Below, piece by piece: positions 1 to 6,865 of a DNA stretch of 9,962 nt. A program made the position numbers and the translations under genes. The stretch comes from Nostoc cf. edaphicum LEGE 07299 (GTDB lineage: Bacteria; Cyanobacteriota; Cyanobacteriia; Cyanobacteriales; Nostocaceae). Below the pieces are notes generated by a model. The model made no database searches and had not been told where the DNA came from. It saw only the letters and a program-made list of their open reading frames with translations. Positions within the stretch are counted from its first letter, which is position 1, and the number at the start of each line of letters is the position of its first letter. Location: NCBI RefSeq assembly GCF_015207245.1, contig NZ_JADEXF010000048.1:1-9962 (forward strand), in the 5' to 3' direction.

Positions 1-538
1 ATGTAGTATCGGATTCCTATTTGTTTGTTTTTTAAAGAACCGCAGATCGCACTAAAGAGAAGCAGGCATACTCTGGTAATCTCTTCGTTGCAACAATAAA
101 GATAATTAATGCAGGTAGGCGATTTTATAAGTTTTAAAATTCCTGTCAAGCAGTAAAATAATTGGCTTTTAATAGCCATCTCTTTATAATTGCCGAGGAG
201 GGTTCATGCCGTCAAACTAAATGTATCATGATCTTTAGCAAGATTTAATAAATAAAATGTCTTTTGGCGATATGATGTATTATTATTCTTGAATCGAAAT
301 TATACAACTAACTCAGGGCTGGATTTTGAGGAAAAACTTTCACTCTTTAGATAGTTGTCCTTGATGGTAAATTTTCAAATATTAAACTGAAAATTAGCGA
401 TCGCAATTAAAATTTTCGAGCCTGATTGCCCCAAGATTTCTGGCTAAGAATTATTTTTTTACAAAAGACTATTTTATAAAAGCGAACCCAAAGATAAACT
501 AGGATTTTTGGAAGCTGGCTAATCTGTATCAATTTTGC
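1..538. other. Intergenic region with no convincing gene
   Basis: AT-rich DNA with stops in all frames. The longest open stretches at the left edge are only a few codons, so no partial gene can be claimed there. It holds one HIP1 palindrome (397-404) and a set of short inverted repeats (370-417, listed separately). It is downstream of the minus-strand acetyltransferase gene, so any 3' end of that transcript should lie here, but I see no strong GC stem followed by a T-run. A Shine-Dalgarno-like GAGGAGGG (195-202) precedes an ATG at 206, but that frame closes after four codons. Confidence 0.6.
370..417. repeat. Short overlapping inverted repeats around a HIP1 site
   Basis: AATTTTCA (370-377) is a perfect inverted repeat of TGAAAATT (388-395), with a 10-base loop. 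The right arm, read as GAAAATT (389-395), can alternatively pair with AATTTTC (411-417), and that loop contains GCGATCGC (397-404). The two pairings exclude each other. In such AT-rich DNA they may be chance. I assign no function. Confidence 0.3.
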
Positions 539-1078
539 TCACAACTCCTCTGGAGGTAGGGCAACAAATCCGGTTTTTAGTCCACGCTTGAATCCTGCTT
601 TTTCATAGAAGTGCAGCGTCTCCTCGTTTTTTGATCCGCTTAGAAGCATCACTTTATAGCACTGTTGCTGCCATGCTAATGCTAAGGCATAATGTAGTAC
701 TTGTGTACCTAATCCTTGCTGTCGAAAATCGAGATGGGTGACAACATTTTCAATAACGCCGTATGGACGTGCGCCACGCGTCAAGTTGGGAACAATGGTT
801 AAGTTACACGTTGCTACTAGCTGGTTATCAACATCAGCTACAACATAATACAAACGGGGATCATGTAAAATACCATCCCAGATCGATTGTAAAACATCAT
901 CAGTCGGTAGAGGTGCATCGACAGGATTTAGGTGGTTATATAAAACCAAAAGTTGCGGAAGTTCGTCGCGTGTAATTAGGCGAACGGTAATTATCGGTTT
1001 AGACAAAGCTGTAGATTGGCGTAAAAATTTATCGTTGCGATAAGGCAGGAGGAAAGAAATGACAATTTCAAATGTCAA
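539..1078 (-). CDS. GNAT-family N-acetyltransferase
   Basis: Cytoplasmic acetyl-CoA-dependent acyltransferase of the GNAT fold; the substrate cannot be read from sequence. Over 179 codons it shows the acetyl-CoA pyrophosphate-binding motif A as FRQQGLGTQVL (R119-x-x-G122-x-G124, on beta4/alpha3) and the usual C-terminal motif B, FYEKAGF (about 157-163). The fold seems to start near residue 29 (IITVRLITRDEL), so the first 25 or so residues may not be translated. The 1078 start is TTG with no clear Shine-Dalgarno, and another in-frame TTG at 1006 would give a protein starting just before the fold. No ATG exists upstream of the domain. The frame opens 2 bases after the M14 peptidase stop, which suggests one transcript and translational coupling. 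Family call is sure; start is uncertain. Confidence 0.88.
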   Translation of the reverse strand: MTFEIVISFLLPYRNDKFLRQSTALSKPIITVRLITRDELPQLLVLYNHLNPVDAPLPTDDVLQSIWDGILHDPRLYYVVADVDNQLVATCNLTIVPNLTRGARPYGVIENVVTHLDFRQQGLGTQVLHYALALAWQQQCYKVMLLSGSKNEETLHFYEKAGFKRGLKTGFVALPPEEL

Positions 1079-1080
1079 AA

Positions 1081-2766
1081 TTATGGGAATGTTAATTCAG
1101 TGCGAGCAACTCCACCACGTTCATGGCGGGCTAGCAGTTTAACTGTACTACCTTGAGGCGTACGCACCACCCATTCAACTTTTGCCCGATCCTTGGTAGG
1201 ATCGCTGTGCCGTCTAATGGGAGTTGAAGGCTTGTAGGCTCGTCCTTCTAATTGACCTAACTCTTCACGGGGCTTACCCGTTACCAAAGTTCCCCCAGGA
1301 GGCAGTTCAATTTCACAGATACAGCCCCGCACCAGCTTTTTTTCTAAAGCTTTTTGGGTGACGTTGGTGGGCAACCAGCCTGTATTATGCACAACTAATT
1401 GCACCCGATAAGTATCATCACCCAAGCTGTGGACACTGGCTTCGTAAATCTCTAAACGCGGAGATATTAATAGATGCCAAACTAGCCATTCTGGGAAGAG
1501 GGCTATTTCTTTCTCCAGAAATTCAGGGGGTGGATTTGTCCAAGCGTACATGGTATCCCAGCCGCCTAGTTCAATCTGACCGAGTTGGGGATGCTCGAAG
1601 GGATACCAATCTACGTAGCCTTTGCCTGCAAGTTTTTCATCGTTCCAACGTAGCAACTTCAGGTCATCTTCTACAGAGTGTTCTTGCTGCCAATCGATGT
1701 ATTTATAATCATTAATTCCAGCTTGGCGCTGCGGACTCCAGACTTCTACTGTCCAGGCAAATAGACCTTGGTATTCATAAGCCCAGTCGTCGAATGTACC
1801 TGTAACTACTCCTTTGGGGTCATAGCGGAAATCATGAAAGGCAGAGATGGCTGGGTATTGAGTAAGTTCAGTACCTTTAGCGCCAATGCGTTGATAAGTG
1901 CGGAGGTCATTGACGGGGAATTCGTCATCGCTGAGGTGGGTATAGGGACGGATGAGAACACCGCTAAAGGTATGAAAGGCGATCGCTCCTGTAATATTAG
2001 GATGTGTAGTGATAAATTGAACTAGCGATCGCACTTCTGTTTCAGATGTAGGATAAGAACCAGCCCCCGATTGCTCAGATTCTTGCCGCCACAAAAATGG
2101 AAAATTCCGGTTTAAATCTAGCCCTTCCTTAGAAGGCTGAATTTTAATCTGAACTCCATCATAATTTTCTATCTTTCCCTCTGGTAGTACGCGATAATAT
2201 TGACCACCTGTTTCTGTTGGTTCGCGTCGTATCAGCAAGCGTGGTTCAGTAGGACAGACTTTCCAAGCCCCATTAGCATCGGGGATTCGCATCAGTAAAA
2301 TCCGACCATCGCCATCGATATCTTCCATCACTAACCCATGGTTGCCTTCTTCATCATGGGGATAAGGGCGAGTACCGGAGCGAATAAATTTCGGTTTGTC
2401 AGCCAATGCCAACTCAGCACCATCAGGATTAACACGGGGGCAAATGTAGAAGGTGCGGGTATCCAAACAACGGGTAATTTCTGGGTGAGTACCGTAAGCT
2501 GTCACTAATGTTTGCAAGAGATATAGACAAACACTTGACGGTGCTAGTTCAGTGGCGTGAATGTTCCCATCAATCCAGAGAGCAGGTTTTTCTTGATGTG
2601 CGCCAGTGGCAAAGTTGCTAACTGTCAATAGCCAGATGTCACGTCCCTCGTAACTTTTGCCAATGCTTTCTATGCGTACTAGTTGGGAAAATTCCTTCGC
2701 ATAACTGTGCAGAATGCGTGTTAAGTCTTCATAACGATAGTATTTATCAAACCGAACATCTGGCAT
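1081..2766 (-). CDS. M14-family zinc carboxypeptidase-like metallopeptidase
   Basis: Predicted zinc exopeptidase, 561 residues from the chosen start. Numbered from that start, GNIHATE gives the zinc ligands H70 and E73, AFHTFSG the third ligand H265, LNRNFP the substrate-carboxylate Asn/Arg region (N219, R220), and WTVEVW the catalytic Glu E341. All key M14 residues are therefore present. An insert at about 125-205 contains EDIDGDGR, an Asp-rich loop that resembles a calcium-binding loop. After the catalytic domain (to about 390) comes a beta-rich C-terminal region of about 125 residues. No signal peptide is visible, so it is probably cytoplasmic. I chose the ATG at 2766 because GGGGAGG (2773-2779) sits 6 bases before it; the ATG at 2781 abuts that ribosome-binding site and has none of its own. 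It lies 47 bases after the TPR-CHAT stop and 2 bases before the GNAT gene. Substrate unknown. Confidence 0.9.
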   Translation of the reverse strand: MPDVRFDKYYRYEDLTRILHSYAKEFSQLVRIESIGKSYEGRDIWLLTVSNFATGAHQEKPALWIDGNIHATELAPSSVCLYLLQTLVTAYGTHPEITRCLDTRTFYICPRVNPDGAELALADKPKFIRSGTRPYPHDEEGNHGLVMEDIDGDGRILLMRIPDANGAWKVCPTEPRLLIRREPTETGGQYYRVLPEGKIENYDGVQIKIQPSKEGLDLNRNFPFLWRQESEQSGAGSYPTSETEVRSLVQFITTHPNITGAIAFHTFSGVLIRPYTHLSDDEFPVNDLRTYQRIGAKGTELTQYPAISAFHDFRYDPKGVVTGTFDDWAYEYQGLFAWTVEVWSPQRQAGINDYKYIDWQQEHSVEDDLKLLRWNDEKLAGKGYVDWYPFEHPQLGQIELGGWDTMYAWTNPPPEFLEKEIALFPEWLVWHLLISPRLEIYEASVHSLGDDTYRVQLVVHNTGWLPTNVTQKALEKKLVRGCICEIELPPGGTLVTGKPREELGQLEGRAYKPSTPIRRHSDPTKDRAKVEWVVRTPQGSTVKLLARHERGGVARTELTFP

Positions 2767-2772
2767 AACAAA

Positions 2773-2779
2773 CCTCCCC
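2773..2779 (-). promoter_or_regulatory. Shine-Dalgarno deciding the M14 peptidase start
   Basis: Read on the minus strand this is GGGGAGG, followed by TTTGTT and then ATG at 2766, an ideal 6-base spacing. It lies inside the frame of the upstream ATG at 2781, where it would encode Gly-Arg. This argues that the five extra N-terminal residues of the longest frame are not made. Confidence 0.75.
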
Positions 2780-2810
2780 ATTACGAATTACGAATTACGA
2801 ATTACGAATT
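2780..2810. repeat. STRR heptanucleotide tandem repeat, ATTACGA x 4.4
   Basis: Four perfect ATTACGA units (2780-2786, 2787-2793, 2794-2800, 2801-2807) plus ATT. Heptameric short tandemly repeated repetitive sequences are common between genes in heterocystous cyanobacteria. It fills almost all the space between the TPR-CHAT stop and the peptidase ribosome-binding site, and its end supplies the spurious ATG at 2781. Confidence 0.9.
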
Positions 2811-2813
2811 ATT

Positions 2814-5800
2814 CTAATTAGGTTTACCCATAATCGTAAAAGCTGCCCAGTAGTAAGGATGGTTATAAAGAATTTTATCTGATGCCATTTTACTATTTCT
2901 ATAAAGCTGCGTTGCTAAATAAGTTTGAATTCTTACTTCCTCTGGATGGAGATTATTCAAAATATCTTCATACCATTTTGTCAGTTCTCCAGCAGTTAGT
3001 TCTTTCAGCCATCGTGTTGCTTCGGCTAAAGCAGTAACAGCTGATTTATTCGGCTGTAATCGTCGGTAAAACTCGATCATCACCAAGGCACTAGCCGAAG
3101 ATTCTACACTCCAGAGAGTACTCACTACATGAGGTATGCCCTGAGTTACAAAACCACTGACTAAACTCACATATTCGCTGCTGATAGTGTAGTTGTTAGT
3201 ACTTAAATTTTCACAGGCAGAGAGGGTAATAAGGTTGTAACTATCTAGATTTTGTTGGCAGATTTCATCTAGAGTCAGTCTGTCTTCACCTGCTAATGCT
3301 AATTCTGATTTTTTCGGTTCAGCTAAATTATTAGTGACATAACCCGTAAAATGCAAGATATGATAATTATCAGATAGGGCATTTTCAACAATACTTTTTG
3401 TAGCTTCTGCCCCCTGAATTCTTTGGATATTATTGAACATCTGACTAACAATTTCAGACTCAAGTTTGGCAAATTTCAGTGTAGGATAACCTGTACTTTC
3501 AGGATGTTCAACACTGAGCAAGAACTTATTTTGCCACTGCCAAATATCCTCAGTTCTGATTGATAAACCAATTTGGGCACTAGGTAGATAGGTGACGCTG
3601 AAATTTGATTCTACGTTGGGTAACTCTTCTGGTGATGGCGAAGAAAGATGGAAAAGTGTATGAATGGGCAATCTGTACAAGTCACGGTGAGGAATTAATA
3701 CCAGTTGGGTGATGGCTTCGAGTTCCTGTGCAATTGTGGAAATATTTAGGATTTCATACAGTTGCAACAGTTTCTCTTCCATCTCAACTCGCCAAGAATG
3801 GTGACTTTTACTTTCTTTGTCTTGGGCTGTGCTGCGATATTCTTGGTATTGTTGATGCCAATCTTCTAGCCAAATTTCAAATTCAATTAGGCGTTGCACT
3901 GCTTCGGGTAGAGGCAATTCATTGAGACGAATAGCATCTTCTCCTAAAGGTATTACCCCAGTATCTTGCATGGGTGTAAACAGGAGAATCGGTGATGGTG
4001 CTTGGTCTTTGAGAATGAAAGTATGTAGGGCAACTGGGCTAATATGCCAGTAAATAATTGCTGTTGTGGGATTGAATAGTTGTTGAATTGCGCCATAATA
4101 AGGCGAGTAAATATTATTATTCCAGCCAGAAAGCAGCCAGTTTAAACAAGCATTTTTACCTTGTTCGGCAATTTCCCAAGCTTCTACTAAATCACCCGAC
4201 TCTACAGCTAAATCAACTGCCAATTGATCGAAGCCAGCAAATTTTAAAGCTAGCTGTTTTTTACTTTCATCTGAGCGAGTTTCTTCACTCAGTAATTGTC
4301 GCAATAAATCTGTCCCACGTTGCAGCAATTCTTGAACTTGTGTGGTTTGTCCCAAAGCCATCAACACTTTGCTTAGAGATTGTAAAACCTCTAAATGCAA
4401 CTGGGGAAAATACTCTAATGTCAGGGTTAACAGCGCTTGATGGTACTCAGATGCAGCTTTGCGCCAATAATCGCGGGTATTGGTATGTTTTTTACCTTCT
4501 TCGTAGTAAGTATTAGCGATCGCAAAATGCAATCTCCCCCAACCTTCTGGATGGGTATCTGTCCGCAAATGCCTTAACCCTTCTTCATAACTGGCTAATT
4601 TTCCTTCGTAGCCGCCCTGTTGTAAGGCAGGATTTGTCGCGATAATATTACTCGACAAATTCAGTAATTCGTCATAATTCACTAAATGACCGATCGCAGT
4701 TCCCCGACCAATCCAAGCTTCCCAATAATCTTGTTTGATTTGCAAAGCGTTGTCATAACAGACGATCGCTTCGGCATATTGTTCTAAATGAAACAGTGCT
4801 ATTGCCTGATTATACCAAGCTAAGTGGAAGTCGGGTTTAATGGCGATCGCTTGTTGATAGGAGGCGATCGCTTCTTGTCTACGTCCTAAGTTGTCTAACG
4901 CTATACCGCGGTTGTACCAAGCTAAGTAGAAGTCGGCTTGAACTGAAAGTGCTTTATCCCAAGAGGCGATCGCTTCTGACCATCTTCCTAAATTAAACAG
5001 CACTACACCCCGGTCTATCCAAACTTCATGATACTCTGGGTTAATTTCTATAGCTCTGTCGTAAGATATAATCGCCTCGGCAAATTGTTCGCTGACAGCT
5101 AGGGCTATGCCTCGGTGATACCAGTTTTCCTGGTCTTCTGGTTCGAGTTGCAACGCTTGGTCATAACTAGCAATAGCTTCTGGTAGCCAACCTAATTTCA
5201 GCAGTGCCAAACCCTTGCTAGACCACGCTTCTTGATAGTCTGGCTTGATTTCTATAGCTTTGTCAAAAGAAGCGATCGCTTCTTCAAAGTATCCTAATTC
5301 TCCGAGAGTTCCACCCCGGTTGTACCAAGCTTTGTAGAAGTCTGGTTTCAATTCTATGGCTGTTTCATAAGACGCGATCGCTTCATCAAAACGTTCTAAA
5401 TGGAACAGCGTTAAGCCTCGATTAAACCAATATTCGGAGAATTCGGGTTGCATTTCAATGGCTTGGTCATAAGATGCGATCGCTCCTAGCAAATCGCCTG
5501 TTTTCGCTTGGCTTAGACCTTGGTAAAACCACCTTTGAGCGTGGGTAATCGGATTATCGTTATGTCGCTCAATAATACCAGGGGAATTACTGCTTTGAAC
5601 TGCCAAATCTGAAGCAAGTTGCTGGACTAAATTGGTACTTTGATCCAACTTCACCCACAACTCATCTAAAGTATTAGCCACATTTGGCTCTAAATTCGTT
5701 AAAGTGTTATCCCAGGTTTCCAGCGAGGGAGACGTTGCTAATTCAGTCCTTTGTCTAGTGGAAAGGAGATTTGCTGGTGTAGTAATTTGAACAACTTCTT

Positions 5801-6677
5801 CGTCGAACCGAAGTTGGGTTAACAAGCTGATTGTATCTTCTGCTGCCGGGAGAGGGATATTTTCTGGTATTGTGGTTTGGGCGTCTTCCCTTTCATATTC
5901 CGATACCAGTTCCTCGAAGTTTTCGGGCGATGTCTCCTCAAAGGAGGCATTTTGAGGTGCTGACGTTATTGGTTCAACATCTGGCAGATCATATTCCCAT
6001 AATTGTTCGCCAAAGCTAATAATTAGCTCTTGTTCAGCAGGGGTGGGGAGAATTTCTTCATCGGTTGTAGTTTCTACCACATCTGGCTCATCATACTCCC
6101 ATAACTGTTCGCCCAAATCGCGGATCAGTTCAAGACCTGGAGTAGTTTCTATCACATCTGGCTCATCATGCTCCCATAACTGTTCGCCCAAATCGCGGAT
6201 CAGTTCTTGCCCAGGAGTGATTTCTAGATCATCTTGTGCCTGATTGTCAGGGTAATCTTCTATTTCTGTAGGTAAGTTTTGCATTAGCCGAATGCCAATG
6301 TCATAAGCAACTTCTCCAATTCTGCCAACACCAAGTTCCCCCAATTGCACCATCTGTGTTGCTAAAAGAGGATTTGGTGTAGGTGAAGCTAGCAAGCTTT
6401 CACCAAACATCACCAACCAGTCTATCCAACGTTCAGCCGGAACGCGATTTTCGATTCGTTGCAGATACCTCAATGCCCACTGTCGTCCTCGTGCTTGATG
6501 CACGCCTTCTAACAATTGGATAAACAATTGTTCCAGATCCGCATTGGTTAGTTCTGGTAGTACCCCCACCAGATTACGTCCTCTCCCACCCTTGAGAGAA
6601 CTATTCTGTTTACTTGCAATGAGGCGCTTTATAAACCTTTTAAGCGACTGCGATATCCGCCTGAGCATCTGCCACAC
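2814..6677 (-). CDS. TPR-CHAT protein with duplicated N-terminal module; CHAT catalytic His replaced by Tyr
   Basis: A 1287-residue protein, probably a signalling scaffold or caspase-like regulator. In order: a cationic amphipathic helix (4-23); an unnamed domain (44-132) shared with the neighbouring 232-residue protein; an acidic linker with two 25-residue repeats (152-201) and a third, diverged GEQLWEYD copy (around W227); a helical motif (336-360) also shared with the neighbour; eight 34-residue TPRs (380-651) plus a degenerate ninth (652-685); an alpha-helical region to about 870; and a CHAT domain to the end, closing with YYWAAFTIMG as usual. CHAT is a caspase-fold family with a His-Cys dyad. 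The Cys is present (LSACEN, C1155), but the His motif normally read as HFTGHG is HFTGYV, with Y1113 at the His position. Catalysis is therefore doubtful. The start is GTG at 6677; ATG at 6668 is an alternative and has a weak AAGAG upstream. No signal peptide. Confidence 0.9.
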   Translation of the reverse strand: MWQMLRRISQSLKRFIKRLIASKQNSSLKGGRGRNLVGVLPELTNADLEQLFIQLLEGVHQARGRQWALRYLQRIENRVPAERWIDWLVMFGESLLASPTPNPLLATQMVQLGELGVGRIGEVAYDIGIRLMQNLPTEIEDYPDNQAQDDLEITPGQELIRDLGEQLWEHDEPDVIETTPGLELIRDLGEQLWEYDEPDVVETTTDEEILPTPAEQELIISFGEQLWEYDLPDVEPITSAPQNASFEETSPENFEELVSEYEREDAQTTIPENIPLPAAEDTISLLTQLRFDEEVVQITTPANLLSTRQRTELATSPSLETWDNTLTNLEPNVANTLDELWVKLDQSTNLVQQLASDLAVQSSNSPGIIERHNDNPITHAQRWFYQGLSQAKTGDLLGAIASYDQAIEMQPEFSEYWFNRGLTLFHLERFDEAIASYETAIELKPDFYKAWYNRGGTLGELGYFEEAIASFDKAIEIKPDYQEAWSSKGLALLKLGWLPEAIASYDQALQLEPEDQENWYHRGIALAVSEQFAEAIISYDRAIEINPEYHEVWIDRGVVLFNLGRWSEAIASWDKALSVQADFYLAWYNRGIALDNLGRRQEAIASYQQAIAIKPDFHLAWYNQAIALFHLEQYAEAIVCYDNALQIKQDYWEAWIGRGTAIGHLVNYDELLNLSSNIIATNPALQQGGYEGKLASYEEGLRHLRTDTHPEGWGRLHFAIANTYYEEGKKHTNTRDYWRKAASEYHQALLTLTLEYFPQLHLEVLQSLSKVLMALGQTTQVQELLQRGTDLLRQLLSEETRSDESKKQLALKFAGFDQLAVDLAVESGDLVEAWEIAEQGKNACLNWLLSGWNNNIYSPYYGAIQQLFNPTTAIIYWHISPVALHTFILKDQAPSPILLFTPMQDTGVIPLGEDAIRLNELPLPEAVQRLIEFEIWLEDWHQQYQEYRSTAQDKESKSHHSWRVEMEEKLLQLYEILNISTIAQELEAITQLVLIPHRDLYRLPIHTLFHLSSPSPEELPNVESNFSVTYLPSAQIGLSIRTEDIWQWQNKFLLSVEHPESTGYPTLKFAKLESEIVSQMFNNIQRIQGAEATKSIVENALSDNYHILHFTGYVTNNLAEPKKSELALAGEDRLTLDEICQQNLDSYNLITLSACENLSTNNYTISSEYVSLVSGFVTQGIPHVVSTLWSVESSASALVMIEFYRRLQPNKSAVTALAEATRWLKELTAGELTKWYEDILNNLHPEEVRIQTYLATQLYRNSKMASDKILYNHPYYWAAFTIMGKPN
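4725..5540 (-). repeat. Eight tandem TPR units of 102 bp with phased HIP1 sites
   Basis: Encodes residues 380-651 as eight 34-residue tetratricopeptide repeats of the form W-x-x-R/Q-G ... EAIASYDxAIxxxPDF. The codons for EAIAS carry GCGATCGC at 5476, 5374, 5272, 4966 and 4864, so the sites are spaced by exact multiples of 102 bp. An extra HIP1 lies at 4843 within AIAIKP. The fourth, fifth and eighth units lack the octamer at this position. Confidence 0.92.
6075..6224 (-). repeat. 75-bp tandem duplication coding for an acidic 25-residue repeat
   Basis: Two adjacent 75-bp units (6150-6224 and 6075-6149) encode residues 152-176 and 177-201 of the TPR-CHAT protein, each with the core ELIRDLGEQLWE followed by H/Y-DEPDV. 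The DNA of the two units is nearly identical over a run of more than 30 bases, so the duplication is recent. A diverged third copy (GEQLWEYDLPDV) follows at about residues 221-234. Confidence 0.9.
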
Positions 6678-6865
6678 TCTTGGATTTTGTTTTTCTAGAT
6701 TGTAGCCATCGTTGTCTTAAAAAAATCATCAATTACGTAAAAATCCATTAGATTCGGACAGCGCTTCCGTAGCAGGTTAGCAAAAAATATACAAATCTTC
6801 AAGAGCATAGCATTACAACGTTACAATTCCCAGATTTCACTCTTGAATTTGATTCTGGCAAGCAG
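6678..6865. other. 188-bp gap between the two paralogues
   Basis: No gene. On the minus strand TACAAT (6699-6704), a possible -10 box, lies about 20 bases before the TPR-CHAT start; the same GCTACAAT string precedes the 232-residue paralogue at a similar distance, so the upstream DNA may have been duplicated with the coding part. I find no good -35 match. The stretch 6755-6769 (CGGACAGCGCTTCCG) is a short imperfect palindrome reminiscent of dispersed cyanobacterial palindromic repeats. Confidence 0.4.

Noticed and set aside
206..220. ATG with a good Shine-Dalgarno (GAGGAGGG at 195-202)
   Set aside because: The frame encodes only four residues before TAA, and the next ATG (221) gives five; there is nothing to support a gene or leader peptide.
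763..975. Open frame on the plus strand inside the GNAT gene
   Set aside because: Antisense to a clear GNAT coding region; no recognisable protein and no ribosome-binding site.
4088..4516. 142-codon plus-strand frame within the TPR-CHAT gene
   Set aside because: Shadow of the real gene on the opposite strand; low-complexity composition and no family resemblance.
4725..5540. Regular 102-bp repeats considered as a CRISPR-like or satellite array
   Set aside because: The periodicity is fully explained by 34-residue TPR units in an intact reading frame.
6829..6858. CCAGA...TCTGG inverted repeat after the 232-residue gene as a terminator
   Set aside because: Only five base pairs, long AT-rich loop and no T-run on the transcribed strand.
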